A DNA stretch of 64,000 bases from Megachile rotundata (lineage: Eukaryota > Arthropoda > Insecta > Hymenoptera > Megachilidae), in NCBI RefSeq assembly GCF_050947335.1, contig NW_027473598.1, positions 124,001 to 188,000 on the forward strand, given 5' to 3'. Shown here piece after piece: positions 10,706 through 26,969 of the stretch. The position numbers and the translations under genes were made by a program. The notes under the pieces are model-generated. The model made no database searches. It was not told the origin of the DNA and saw nothing but the letters and a program-made list of their open reading frames with translations. How positions within the stretch are numbered: the first letter of the stretch is position 1; each line of letters opens with the position of its first letter.

Positions 10706-12863
10706 GCCATATTATGCTTATATTATCGATAGAACGACAATTACTATACTTATTACTGTTATTATTATCAATCTAACTCATATTATTAGCCATATTATGC
10801 TTATATGATCGATAGAACGACAATTACTATACTTATTACTCTTATTATTATGAATCTAACTCATATTACTAACCATATTATGCTTATATGATCGATAGAA
10901 CGACAATTACTATACTTATTACTCTTATTATTATGAATCTAACTCATATTATTAACCATATTATGCCGATATGATCGATAGAACTACAATTACTATACTC
11001 ATTACTCTTATTATTATCAATCTAACTCATATTATTAGCCATATTATGCTTATATGATGGATAGAACGAGAATTACTATACTCACTACTCTTAGTATTAT
11101 CAATCTAACTCATATTATTAGCCATATTATGCTTATATTATCGATAGAACGACAATTACTATACTTATTACTGTTATTATTATCAATCTAACTCATATTA
11201 TTAGCCATATTATGCTTAAATGATCGATAGAACGACAATTACTATACTTATTACTCTTATTATTATCAATCTAACTCGTATTATTAGCCATATTATGCTT
11301 ACATGATCGATAGAACGACAAATACTATACTTATTACTCTTAGTATTATCAATCTAACTCATATTACTAGCCATATTATGGTTATATTATCGATAGAACG
11401 ACAATTACTATACTTACTACTGTTATTATTATCAATCTAACTCATATTATTAGCCATATTATGCTTAAATGATCGATAGATCTACAATTACTATACCCAT
11501 TACTCTTATTATTATCAATCTAACTCATATTATTAGCCATATTATGCTTATATGATCGATAGAACGAGAACTACTATACTCACTACTCTTAGTATTATCA
11601 ATCTAACTCATATTATTAGCCATATTATGCTTATATTATCGATAGAACGACAATTACTATACTTATTACTGTTATTATTATCAATCTGACTCATATTATT
11701 ACCCATATTATGCTTAAATGATCGATAGAACGACAATTACTATACTTATTACTGATATTATTATCAATCTAACTCATATTATTAGCCATATGATGCTTAA
11801 ATGATCGATAGATCTACAATTACTATACTCATTACTCTTATTATTATCAATCTAACTCATATTATTAGCCACATTATGCTTATATGATCGATAGAACGAG
11901 AATTACTATACTCACTACTCTTAGTATTATCAATCTAACTCATATTATTAGCCATATTATGCTTATATTATCGATAGAACGACAATTACTATACTTATTA
12001 CTGTTATTATTATCAATCTGACTCATATTATTACCCATATTATGCTTAAATGATCGATAGAACGACAATTACTATACTTATTACTGTTATAATTATCAAT
12101 CTAACTCATATTATTAGCCATATTATGCTTAAATGATCGATAGAACTACAATTACTATACTCATTACTCTTATTATTATCAATCTAACTCATATTATTAG
12201 CCATATTATGCTTATATGATCGATAGAATGAGAATTACTATACTCACTACTCTTAGTATTATCACTCTAACTCATATTATTAGCCTTATTATGCTTATAT
12301 GATCGATAGAACGACAATTACTATACTTATTACTCTTATTACTATCAATCTAACTCATATTATTAGCCATATTATGCTTATATGATCGATAGAACGAGAA
12401 TTACTATACTCACTACTCTTAGTATTATCAATCTAACTCATATTATTAGCCATATTATGGTTATATTATCGATAGAACGACAATTACTATACTTATTACT
12501 GTTATTATTATCAATCTAACTCATATTATTAGCCATATTATGCTTAAATGATCGATAGAATGAGAATTACTATACTCACTACTCTTAGTATTATCACTCT
12601 AACTCATATTATTAGCCATATTATGCTTATATGATCGAGAGAACGACAATTACTATACTTATTAGTCTTATTATTATCAATCTAACTCATATTATTAGCC
12701 TTATTATGCTTATATGATCGATAGAACGACAATTACTGTAGTTATTACTCTTATTATTATCAATCTAACTCATATTATTAGCCATATTATGCTTATATGA
12801 TCGATAGAACGAGAATTACTATACTCACTACTCTTAGTATTATCAATCTAACTCATATTATTA

Positions 12864-13361
12864 GCCATATTATGCTTATATGATCGATAGAACGAGAATT
12901 ACTATACTCACTACTCTTAGTATTATCAATCTAACTCATATTATTAGCCATATTATGGTTATATTATCGATAGAACGACAATTACTATACTTATTACTGT
13001 TATTATTATCAATCTAACTCATATTAATAGCCATATTATGCTTAAATGATCGATAGAATGAGAATTACAATACTCACTACTCTTAGTATTATCACTCTAA
13101 CTCATATTATTAGCCATATTATGCTTATATGATCGAGAGAACGACAATTACTATACTTATTACTCTTATTATTATCAATCTAACTCATATTATTAGCCTT
13201 ATTATGCTTATATGATCGATAGAACGACAATTACTGTAGTTATTACTCTTATTACTATCAATCTAACTCATATTATTAGCCATATTATGCTTATATGATC
13301 GATAGAACGAGAATTACTATACTCACTACTCTTAGTATTATCAATCTAACTCATATTATTA
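12864..13361 (+). repeat. Block of about six monomers repeated 1,660 bp downstream
   Basis: The series 2, 7 (ATTAATAGCC at 13,024), 5 (CAATAC), 13, 8 (ATTACTATC), 2 recurs with ATTAATAGCC at 14,684, an offset of 20 x 83. After it the first copy runs into a GCCTT type 6 unit, while the second runs into type 7. Confidence 0.75.
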
Positions 13362-16183
13362 GCCTTATTATGCTTATATGATCGATAGAACGACAATTAC
13401 TATACTTATTACTCTTATTACTATCAATCTAACTCATATTATTAGCCATATTATGCTTATATGATCGATAGAACGAGAATTACTATACTCACTACTCTTA
13501 GTATTATCAATCTAACTCATATTATTAGCCATATTATGGTTATATTATCGATAGAACGACAATTACTATACTTATTACTGTTATTATTATCAATCTAACT
13601 CATATTATTAGCCATATTATGCTTAAATGATCGATAGAATGAGAATTACTATACTCACTACTCTTAGTATTATCACTCTAACTCATATTATTAGCCATAT
13701 TATGCTTATATGATCGATAGAACGAGAATTACTATACTCACTACTCTTAGTATTATCAATCTAACTCATATTATTAGCCATATTATGCTTATATGATCGA
13801 TTGAACGACAATTACTATACTTATTACTCTTATTATTATCAATCTAACTCATATTATTAGCCATATTATGCTTATATGATCGATAGAACGAGAACTACTA
13901 TACTCACTACTCTTAGTATTATCAATCTAACTCATATTATTAGCCATATTATGCTTATATGATCGATAGAACGAGAATTACTATACTCACTACTCTTAGT
14001 ATTATCAATCTAACTCATATTATTAGCCATATTATGCTTATATGATCGATAGAACGACAATTACTATACTTATTGCTCTTATTATTATCAATCTAACTCA
14101 TATTATTAGCCATATTATGCTTATATGATCGATAGAACGAGAACTACTATACTCACTACTCTTAGTATTATCAATCTAACTCATATTATTAGCTATATTA
14201 TGCTTATATTATCGATAGAACGACAATTACTATACTTATTACTGTTATTATTATCAATCTGACTCATATTATTACCCATATTATGCTTAAATGATCGATA
14301 GAACGACAATTACTATACTTATTACTGTTATTATTATCAATCTAACTCATATTATTAGCCATATTATGCTTAAATGATCGATAGAATGAGAATTACTATA
14401 CTCACTACTCTTAGTATTATCACTCTAACTCATATTATTAGCCTTATTATGCTTATATGATCGATAGAACGACAATTACTATACTTATTACTCTTATTAC
14501 TATCAATCTAACTCATATTATTAGCCATATTATGCTTATATGATCGATAGAACGAGAATTACTATACTCACTACTCTTAGTATTATCAATCTAACTCATA
14601 TTATTAGCCATATTATGGTTATATTATCGATAGAACGACAATTACTATACTTATTACTGTTATTATTATCAATCTAACTCATATTAATAGCCATATTATG
14701 CTTAAATGATCGATAGAATGAGAATTACAATACTCACTACTCTTAGTATTATCACTCTAACTCATATTATTAGCCATATTATGCTTATATGATCGAGAGA
14801 ACGACAATTACTATACTTATTACTCTTATTATTATCAATCTAACTCATATTATTAGCCTTATTATGCTTATATGATCGATAGAACGACAATTACTGTAGT
14901 TATTACTCTTATTACTATCAATCTAACTCATATTATTAGCCATATTATGCTTATATGATCGATAGAACGAGAATTACTATACTCACTACTCTTAGTATTA
15001 TCAATCTAACTCATATTATTAGCCATATTATGGTTATATTATCGATAGAACGACAATTACTATACTTATTACTGTTATTATTATCAATCTAACTCATATT
15101 ATTAGCCATATTATGCTTAAATGATCGATAGAATGAGAATTACAATACTCACTACTCTTATTATTATCACTCTAACTCATATTATTAGCCATATTATGCT
15201 TATATGATCGAGAGAACGACAATTACTATACTTATTACTCTTATTATTATCAATCTAACTCATATTATTAGCCTTATTATGCTTATATGATCGATAGAAC
15301 GACAATTACTGTAGTTATTACTCTTATTATTATCAATCTAACTCATATTATTAGCCATATTATGCTTATATGATCGATAGAACGAGAATTACTATACTCA
15401 CTACTCTTAGTATTATCAATCTAACTCATATTATTAGCCATATTATACTTATATTATCGATAGAACTACAATTACTATACTTATTACTGTTATTATTATC
15501 AATCTAACTCATATTATTAGCCATATTATGCTTATATGATCGATAGAACGAGAATTACTGTACTCACTACTCTTAGTATTATCAATCTAACTCATATTAT
15601 TAGCCATATTATGCTTATATGATCGATAGAACGACAATTACTATACTTATTACTCTTATTATTATGAATCTAACTCATATTATTAACCATATTATGCCGA
15701 TATGATCGATAGAACTACAATTACTATACTCATTACTCTTATTATTATCAATCTAACTCATATTATTAGCCATATTATGCTTATATGATGGATAGAACGA
15801 GAATTACTGTACTCACTACTCTTAGTGTTATCAATCTAACTCATATTATTAGCCATATTATGCTTATATTATCGATAGAACGACAATTACTATACTTATT
15901 ACTGTTATTATTATCAATCTAACTCATATTATTAGCCATATTATGCTTAAATGATCGATAGAACGACAATTACTATACTTATTACTCTTATTATTATCAA
16001 TCTAACTCGTATTATTAGCCATATTATGCTTACATGATCGATAGAACGACAAATACTATACTTATTACTCTTATTATTATCAATCTATATCATATTATTA
16101 GCCATATTATGCTTATATGATCGATAGAACGACAAATACTATACTCACTACTCTTAGTATTATCAATCTAACTCATATTATTA

Positions 16184-17509
16184 GCCATATTATGCTTATA
16201 TTATCGAAGAACGACAGTTACTATACTTATTACTGTTATTATTATCAATCTAACTCATATTATTAGCCATATTATGCTTATATGATCGATAGAATGAGAA
16301 TTACTATACTCACTACGCTCAGTATTATCACTCTAACTCATATTATTAGCCTTATTATGCTTATATGATCGATAGAACGACAATTACTGTAGTTATTACT
16401 CTTATTATTATCAATCTAACTCATATTATTAGCCATATTATGCTTATATGATCGATAGAACGAGAATTACTATACTCACTACTCTTAGTATTATCAATCT
16501 AACTCATATTACTAGCCATATTATGGTTATATTATCGATAGAACGACAATTACTATACTTATTACTGTTGTTATTATCAATCTAACTCATATTATTAGCC
16601 ATATTATGCTTAAATGATCGATAGATCTACAATTACTATACCCATTACTCTTATTATTATCAATCTAACTCATATTATTAGCCATATTATGCTTATATGA
16701 TCGATAGAACGAGAACTACTATACTCACTACTCTTAGTATTATCAATCTAACTCATATTATTAGCCATATTATGCTTATATGATCGATAGAACGACAATT
16801 ACTATACTCACTACTCTTAGTATTATCAATCTAACTCATATTATTAGCCATATTATGCTTATATTATCGAAGAACGACAGTTACTATACTTATTACTGTT
16901 ATTATTATCAATCTAACTCATATTATTAGCCATATTATGCTTATATGATCGATAGAATGAGAATTACTATACTCACTACTCTCAGTATTATCACTCTAAC
17001 TCATATTATTAGCCTTATTATGCTTATATGATCGATAGAACGACAATTACTGTAGTTATTACTCTTATTATTATCAATCTAACTCATATTATTAGCCATA
17101 TTATGCTTATATGATCGATAGAACGAGAATTACTATACTCACTACTCTTAGTATTATCAATCTAACTCATATTACTAGCCATATTATGGTTATATTATCG
17201 ATAGAACGACAATTACTATACTTATTACTGTTATTATTATCAATCTAACTCATATTATTAGCCATATTATGCTTAAATGATCGATAGATCTACAATTACT
17301 ATACCCATTACTCTTATTATTATCAATCTAACTCATATTATTAGCCATATTATGCTTATATGATCGATAGAACGAGAACTACTATACTCACTACTCTTAG
17401 TATTATCAATCTAACTCATATTATTAGCCATATTATGCTTATATTATCGATAGAACGACAATTACTATACTTATTACTGTTATTATTATCAATCTGACTC
17501 ATATTATTA
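16184..17509 (+). repeat. Tandem pair of 663-bp octamer cassettes
   Basis: Type 10 monomers start at 16,184 and 16,847, exactly 663 bp apart. The first cassette has private changes (TACGCTCAG near 16,315, GTTGTTATT near 16,567). After 2' the second copy runs into types 3 and 4 instead of x, so the end given marks only the nominal length of two cassettes. Confidence 0.85.
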
Positions 17510-18588
17510 CCCATATTATGCTTAAATGATCGATAGAACGACAATTACTATACTTATTACTGTTATTATTATCAATCTAACTCATATTATTAGCCATATT
17601 ATGCTTAAATGATCGATAGATCTACAATTACTATACTCATTACTCTTATTATTATCAATCTAACTCATATTATTAGCCATATTATGCTTATATGATCGAT
17701 AGAACGAGAATTACTATACTCACTACTCTTAGTATTATCAATCTAACTCATATTATTAGCCATATTATGCTTATATGATCGATAGAACGACAATTACTAT
17801 ACTTATTACTCTTATTATTATCAATCTAACTCATATTATTAGCCATATTATGCTTATATGATCGATAGAACGAGAACTACTATACTCCCTACTCTTAGTA
17901 TTATCAATCTAACTCATATTATTAGCTATATTATGCTTATATTATCGATAGAACGACAATTACTATACTTATTACTGTTATTATTATCAATCTGACTCAT
18001 ATTATTACCCATATTATGCTTAAATGATCGATAGAACGACAATTACTATACATATTGCTGTTATTATTATCAATCTAACTCATATTATTAGCCATATTAT
18101 GCTTAAATGATCGATAGAATGAGAATTACTATACTCACTACTCTTAGTATTATCACTCTAACTCATATTATTAGCCTTATTATGCTTATATGATCGATAG
18201 AACGACAATTACTATACTTATTACTCTTATTACTATCAATCTAACTCATATTATTAGCCATATTATGCTTATATGATCGATAGAACGAGAATTACTATAC
18301 TCACTACTCTTAGTATTATCAATCTAACTCATATTATTAGCCATATTATGGTTATATTATCGATAGAACGACAATTACTATACTTATTACTGTTATTATT
18401 ATCAATCTAACTCATATTATTAGCCATATTATGCTTAAATGATCGATAGAATGAGAATTACTATACTCACTACTCTTAGTATTATCACTCTAACTCATAT
18501 TATTAGCCATATTATGCTTATATGATCGATAGAACGAGAATTACTATACTCACTACTCTTAGTATTATCAATCTAACTCATATTATTA
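16764..18588 (+). repeat. 1,825-bp block, tandemly duplicated with an internal loss
   Basis: The block starts at unit x just before the type 10 monomer at 16,847. A second copy starts at 18,589 (type 10 at 18,672, offset 1,825 = 22 x 83 - 1). The distance from TCGAAG to the CATATTG tag is 1,184 bp in this copy (16,867 to 18,051) but 852 bp in the second (18,692 to 19,544), so the second copy lacks four monomers (332 bp). This is the first appearance of the CATATTG marker in the window. Confidence 0.82.
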
Positions 18589-19251
18589 GCCATATTATGC
18601 TTATATGATCGATAGAACGACAATTACTATACTCACTACTCTTAGTATTATCAATCTAACTCATATTATTAGCCATATTATGCTTATATTATCGAAGAAC
18701 GACAGTTACTATACTTATTACTGTTATTATTATCAATCTAACTCATATTATTAGCCATATTATGCTTATATGATCGATAGAATGAGAATTACTATACTCA
18801 CTACTCTCAGTATTATCACTCTAACTCATATTATTAGCCTTATTATGCTTATATGATCGATAGAACGACAATTACTGTAGTTATTACTCTTATTATTATC
18901 AATCTAACTCATATTATTAGCCATATTATGCTTATATGATCGATAGAACGAGAATTACTATACTCACTACTCTTAGTATTATCAATCTAACTCATATTAC
19001 TAGCCATATTATGGTTATATTATCGATAGAACGACAATTACTATACTTATTACTGTTATTATTATCAATCTAACTCATATTATTAGCCATATTATGCTTA
19101 AATGATCGATAGATCTACAATTACTATACCCATTACTCTTATTATTATCAATCTAACTCATATTATTAGCCATATTATGCTTATATGATCGATAGAACGA
19201 GAACTACTATACTCACTACTCTTAGTATTATCAATCTAACTCATATTATTA

Positions 19252-19334
19252 GCCATATTATGCTTATATTATCGATAGAACGACAATTACTATACTTATT
19301 ACTCTTATTATTATCAATCTAACTCATATTATTA
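19252..19334 (+). repeat. Hybrid monomer: type 3 head, base-type tail
   Basis: The left part has TATTATCGATAG as in type 3. The right part reads CTCTTATTATT and CTAACTC as in the base type, where type 3 would read CTGTT and CTGACTC. It is followed directly by the type 2' monomer with CTCCCTAC. In the parent order (17.4-17.9 kb) four further monomers lie between these two halves, so this is the join of a 332-bp loss. Confidence 0.82.
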
Positions 19335-19500
19335 GCCATATTATGCTTATATGATCGATAGAACGAGAACTACTATACTCCCTACTCTTAGTATTATCAA
19401 TCTAACTCATATTATTAGCTATATTATGCTTATATTATCGATAGAACGACAATTACTATACTTATTACTGTTATTATTATCAATCTGACTCATATTATTA

Positions 19501-22500
19501 CCCATATTATGCTTAAATGATCGATAGAACGACAATTACTATACATATTGCTGTTATTATTATCAATCTAACTCATATTATTAGCCATATTATGCTTAAA
19601 TGATCGATAGAATGAGAATTACTATACTCACTACTCTTAGTATTATCACTCTAACTCATATTATTAGCCTTATTATGCTTATATGATCGATAGAACGACA
19701 ATTACTATACTTATTACTCTTATTACTATCAATCTAACTCATATTATTAGCCATATTATGCTTATATGATCGATAGAACGAGAATTACTATACTCACTAC
19801 TCTTAGTATTATCAATCTAACTCATATTATTAGCCATATTATGGTTATATTATCGATAGAACGACAATTACTATACTTATTACTGTTATTATTATCAATC
19901 TAACTCATATTATTAGCCATATTATGCTTAAATGATCGATAGAATGAGAATTACTATACTCACTACTCTTAGTATTATCACTCTAACTCATATTATTAGC
20001 CATATTATGCTTATATGATCGATAGAACGAGAATTACTATACTCACTACTCTTAGTATTATCAATCTAACTCATATTATTAGCCATATTATGGTTATATT
20101 ATCGATAGAACGACAATTACTATACTTATTACTGTTATTATTATCAATCTAACTCATATTAATAGCCATATTATGCTTAAATGATCGATAGAACGACAAT
20201 TACTATACTTATTACTCTTATTATTATCAATCTAACTCATATTATTAGCCTTATTATGCTTATATGATCGATAGAACGACAATTACTGTAGTTATTACTC
20301 TTATTATTATCAATCTAACTCATATTATTAGCCATATTATGCTTATATGATCGATAGAACGAGAATTACTATACTCACTACTCTTAGTAGTATCAATCTA
20401 ACTCATATTACTAGCCATATTATGGTTATATTATCGATAGAACGACAATTACTATACTTATTACTGTTATTATTATCAATCTAACTCATATTATTAGCCA
20501 TATTATGCTTAAATGATCGATAGATCTACAATTACTATACCCATTACTCTTATTATTATCAATCTAACTCATATTATTAGCCATATTATGCTTATATGAT
20601 CGATAGAACAAGGAACTACTATACTCACTACTCTTAGTATTATCAATCTAACTCATATTATTAGCCATATTATGCTTATATTATCGATAGAACGACAATT
20701 ACTATACTTATTACTGTTATTATTATCAATCTGACTCATATTATTACCCATATTATGCTTAAATGATCGATAGAACGACAATTACTATACTTATTACTGA
20801 TATTATTATCAATCTAACTCATATTATTAGCCATATTATGCTTAAATGATCGATAGATCTACAATTACTATACTCATTACTCTTATTATTATCAATCTAA
20901 CTCATATTATTAGCCACATTATGCTTATATGATCGATAGAACGAGAATTACTATACTCACTACTCTTAGTATTATCAATCTAACTCATATTATTAGCCAT
21001 ATTATGCTTATATTATCGATAGAACGACAATTACTATACTTATTACTGTTATTATTATCAATCTGACTCATATTATTACCCATATTATGCTTAAATGATC
21101 GATAGAACGACAATTACTATACTTATTACTGTTATAATTATCAATCTAACTCATATTATTAGCCATATTATGTTTAAATGATCGATAGATCTACAATTAC
21201 TATACTCATTACTCTTATTAGTATCAATCTGACTCATATTATTAGCCATATTATGCTTATATGATCGATAGAACGAGAATTACTATACTCACTACTCTTA
21301 GTATTATCAATCTAACTCATATTATTAGCCATATTATGCTTATATGTTCGATAGAACGACAATTACTATACTTATTACTCTTATTATTATCAATCTAACT
21401 CATATTATTAGCCATATTACGCTTATATGATCGATAGAATGAGAATTACAATACTCACTACTCTCAGTATTATCACTCTAACTCATATTATTAGCCTTAT
21501 TATGCTTATATGATCGATAGAACGACAATTACTGTAGTTATTACTCTTATTATTATCAATCTAACTCATATTATTAGCCATATTTTGCTTACATGATCGA
21601 TAGAACTACAATTACTATACCCATTACTCTTAGTATTATCAATCTAACTCATATTATTAGCCATATTATGCTTATATTATCGATAGAACGACAATTACTA
21701 TACTTATTACTGTTATTATTATCAATCTAACTCATATTATTAGCCATATTATGCTTAAATGATCGATAGAACGCCAATTACTATACTTATTACTCTTATT
21801 ATTATCAATCTAACTCGTATTATTAGCCATATTATGCTTACATGATCGATAGAACGACAAATACTATACTTATTACTCTTATTATTATCAATCTATATCA
21901 TATTATTAGCCATATTATGCTTATATGATCGATATAACGACAATTACTATACTCACTACTCTTAGTATTATCAATCTAACTCATATTATTAGCCATATTA
22001 TGCTTATATTATCGAAGAACGACAGTTACTATACTTATTACTGTTATTATTATCAATCTAACTCATATTATTAGCCATATTATGCTTATATGATCGATAG
22101 AATGAGAATTACTATACTCACTACTCTCAGTATTATCACTCTAACTCATATTATTAGCCTTATTATGCTTATATGATCGATAGAACGACAATTACTGTAG
22201 TTATTACTCTTATTATTATCAATCTAACTCATATTATTAGCCATATTATGCTTATATGATCGATAGAACGAGAATTACTATACGCACTACTCTTAGTATT
22301 ATCAATCTAACTCATATTACTAGCCATATTATGGTTATATTATCGATAAAACGACAATTACTATACTTATTACTGTTATTTTTATCAATCTAACTCATAT
22401 TATTAGCCATATTATGCTTAAATGATCGATAGATCTACAATTACTATACCCATTACTCTTATTATTATCAATCTAACTCATATTATTAGCCATATTATGC

Positions 22501-25500
22501 TTATATGATCGATAGAACGAGAACTACTATACTCACTACTCTTAGTATTATCAATCTAACTCATATTATTAGCCATATTATGCTTATATTATCGATAGAA
22601 CGACAATTACTATACTTATTACTGTTATTATTATCAATCTGACTCATATTATTACCCATATTATGCTTAAATGATCGATAGAACGACAATTACTATACTT
22701 ATTACTGTTATTATTATCAATCTAACTCATATTATTAGCCATATTATGCTTAAATGATCGATAGATCTACAATTACTATACTCATTACTCTTATTATTAT
22801 CAATCTAACTCATATTATTAGCCATATTATGCTTATATGATCGATAGAACGAGAATTACTATACTCACTACTCTTAGTATTACCAATCTAACTCATATTA
22901 TTAGCCATATTATGCTTATATGATCGATAGAACGAGAATTACTATACTCACTACTCTTAGTATTATCAATCTAACTCATATTATTAGCCATATTATGCTT
23001 ATATGATCGATAGAACGACAATTACTATACTTATTACTCTTATTATTATCAATCTAACTCATATTATTAGCCATATTATGCTTATATGATCGATAGAACG
23101 AGAACTACTATACTCACTACTCTTAGTATTATCAATCTAACTCATATTATTAGCTATATTATGCTTATATTATCGATAGAACGACAATTACTATACTTAT
23201 TACTGTTATTATTATCAATCTGACTCATATTATTACCCATATTATGCTTAAATGATCGATAGAACGACAATTACTATACTTATTACTGTTATTATTATCA
23301 ATCTAACTCATATTATTAGCCATATTATGCTTAAATGATCGATAGAATGAGAATTACTATACTCACTACTCTTAGTATTATCACTCTAACTCATATTATT
23401 AGCCTTATTATGCTTATATGATCGATAGAACGACAATTACTATACTTATTACTCTTATTACTATCAATCTAACTCATATTATTAGCCATATTATGCTTAT
23501 ATGATCGATAGAACGAGAATTACTATACTCACTACTCTTAGTATTATCAATCTAACTCATATTATTAGCCATATTATGGTTATATTATCGATAGAACGAC
23601 AATTACTATACTTATTACTGTTATTATTATCAATCTAACTCATATTATTAGCCATATTATGCTTAAATGATCGATAGAATGAGAATTACAATACTCACTA
23701 CTCTTATTATTATCACTCTAACTCATATTATTAGCCATATTATGCTTATATGATCGAGAGAACGACAATTACTATACTTATTACTCTTATTATTATCAAT
23801 CTAACTCATATTATTAGCCTTATTATGCTTATATGATCGATAGAACGACAATTACTGTAGTTATTACTCTTATTATTATCAATCTAACTCATATTATTAG
23901 CCATATTATGCTTATATGATCGATAGAACGAGAATTACTATACTCACTACTCTTAGTATTATCAATCTAACTCATATTATTAGCCATATTATACTTATAT
24001 TATCGATAGAACGACAATTACTATACTTATTACTGTTATTATTATCAATCTAACTCATATTATTAGCCATATTATGCTTATATGATCGATAGAACGAGAA
24101 TTACTGTACTCACTACTCTTAGTATTATCAATCTAACTCATATTATTAGCCATATTATGCTTATATGATCGATAGAACGACAATTACTATACTTATTACT
24201 CTTATTATTATGAATCTAACTCATATTATTAACCATATTATGCCGATATGATCGATAGAACTACAATTACTATACTCATTACTCTTATTATTATCAATCT
24301 AACTCATATTATTAGCCATATTATGCTTATATGATGGATAGAACGAGAATTACTGTACTCACTACTCTTAGTGTTATCAATCTAACTCATATTATTAGCC
24401 ATATTATGCTTATATTATCGATAGAACGACAATTACTATACTTATTACTGTTATTATTATCAATCTAACTCATATTATTAGCCATATTATGCTTAAATGA
24501 TCGATAGAACGACAATTACTATACTTATTACTCTTATTATTATCAATCTAACTCGTATTATTAGCCATATTATGCTTACATGATCGATAGAACGACAAAT
24601 ACTATACTTATTACTCTTATTATTATCAATCTATATCATATTATTAGCCATATTATGCTTATATGATCGATAGAACGACAAATACTATACTCACTACTCT
24701 TAGTATTATCAATCTAACTCATATTATTAGCCATATTATGCTTATATTATCGAAGAACGACACTTACTATACTTATTACTGTTATTATTATCAATCTAAC
24801 TCATATTATTAGCCATATTATGCTTATATGATCGATAGAATGAGAATTACTATACTCACTACTCTCAGTATTATCACTCTAACTCATATTATTAGCCTTA
24901 TTATGCTTATATGATCGATAGAACGACAATTACTGTAGTTATTACTCTTATTATTATCAATCTAACTCATATTATTAGCCATATTATGCTTATATGATCG
25001 ATAGAACGAGAATTACTATACTCACTACTCTTAGTATTATCAATCTAACTCATATTACTAGCCATATTATGGTTATATTATCGATAGAACGACAATTACT
25101 ATACTTATTACTGTTATTATTATCAATCTAACTCATATTATTAGCCATATTATGCTTAAATGATCGATAGATCTACAATTACTATACTCATTACTCTTAT
25201 TATTATCAATCTAACTCATATTATTAGCCATATTATGCTTATATGATCGATAGAACGAGAATTACTATACTCACTACTCTTAGTATTATCAATCTAACTC
25301 ATATTATTAGCCATATTATGCTTATATGATCGATAGAACGACAATTACTATACTTATTACTCTTATTATTATCAATCTAACTCATATTATTAGCCATATT
25401 ATGCTTATATGATCGATAGAACGAGAACTACTATACTCCCTACTCTTAGTATTATCAATCTAACTCATATTATTAGCTATATTATGCTTATATTATCGAT

Positions 25501-25558
25501 AGAACGACAATTACTATACTTATTACTGTTATTATTATCAATCTGACTCATATTATTA
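19501..25558 (+). repeat. Long higher-order unit L1 (73 monomers, 6,058 bp)
   Basis: The unit runs from one CATATTG-bearing CCC monomer (marker at 19,544) to the next (25,602). It holds ATTAATAGCC at 20,159, GTTTAAATG at 21,172 and GCCGATATG at 24,242, with type 10 monomers at 21,992 and 24,730. Its length is 73 x 83 minus two type 10 losses plus one private insertion near 20,610. It lacks the ATTATGAGCC change that marks units L3 to L7. Confidence 0.85.
20606..20616 (+). other. Private indel: GAACAAGGAAC
   Basis: The expected type 2' sequence is GAACGAGAAC; here an extra base is present together with a loss of the CpG. It is one of only four length changes outside type 10 monomers. It is not seen in any other copy, so it is either a very recent mutation or a sequencing error. 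Confidence 0.8.
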
Positions 25559-26886
25559 CCCATATTATGCTTAAATGATCGATAGAACGACAATTACTAT
25601 ACATATTGCTGTTATTATTATCAATCTAACTCATATTATTAGCCATATTATGCTTAAATGATCGATAGAATGAGAATTACTATACTCACTACTCTTAGTA
25701 TTATCACTCTAACTCATATTATTAGCCTTATTATGCTTATATGATCGATAGAACGACAATTACTATACTTATTACTCTTATTACTATCAATCTAACTCAT
25801 ATTATTAGCCATATTATGCTTATATGATCGATAGAACGAGAATTACTATACTCACTACTCTTAGTATTATCAATCTAACTCATATTATTAGCCATATTAT
25901 GGTTATATTATCGATAGAACGACAATTACTATACTTATTACTGTTATTATTATCAATCTAACTCATATTATTAGCCATATTATGCTTAAATGATCGATAG
26001 AATGAGAATTACTATACTCACTACTCTTAGTATTATCACTCTAACTCATATTATTAGCCATATTATGCTTATATGATCGATAGAACGAGAATTACTATAC
26101 TCACTACTCTTAGTATTATCAATCTAACTCATATTATTAGCCATATTATGGTTATATTATCGATAGAACGACAATTACTATACTTATTACTGTTATTATT
26201 ATCAATCTAACTCATATTAATAGCCATATTATGCTTAAATGATCGATAGAACGACAATTACTATACTTATTACTCTTATTATTATCAATCTAACTCATAT
26301 TATTAGCCTTATTATGCTTATATGATCGATAGAACGACAATTACTGTAGTTATTACTCTTATTATTATCAATCTAACTCATATTATTAGCCATATTATGC
26401 TTATATGATCGATAGAACGAGAATTACTATACTCACTACTCTTAGTAGTATCAATCTAACTCATATTACTAGCCATATTATGGTTATATTATCGATAGAA
26501 CGACAATTACTATACTTATTACTGTTATTATTATCAATCTAACTCATATTATTAGCCATATTATGCTTAAATGATCGATAGATCTACAATTACTATACCC
26601 ATTACTCTTATTATTATCAATCTAACTCATATTATTAGCCATATTATGCTTATATGATCGATAGAACGAGAACTACTATACTCACTACTCTTAGTATTAT
26701 CAATCTAACTCATATTATTAGCCATATTATGCTTATATTATCGATAGAACGACAATTACTATACTTATTACTGTTATTATTATCAATCTGACTCATATTA
26801 TTACCCATATTATGCTTAAATGATCGATAGAACGACAATTACTATACTTATTACTGATATTATTATCAATCTAACTCATATTATTA

Positions 26887-26969
26887 GCCATATTATGCTT
26901 AAATGATCGATAGATCTACAATTACTATACTCATTACTCTTATTAGTATCAATCTGACTCATATTATTA
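26887..26969 (+). repeat. Hybrid monomer: type 1t head, GTTT-unit tail
   Basis: It has GCTTAAATG at the head, as in type 1t, but TTATTAGTATCAATCTGACTC at the tail, as in the GTTTAAATG unit (for example 34,027-34,109). In units with the complete order, types 1t, 2, 3 and 4 stand between these halves, so four monomers (332 bp) are missing. The same join occurs at 40,413. Confidence 0.8.
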
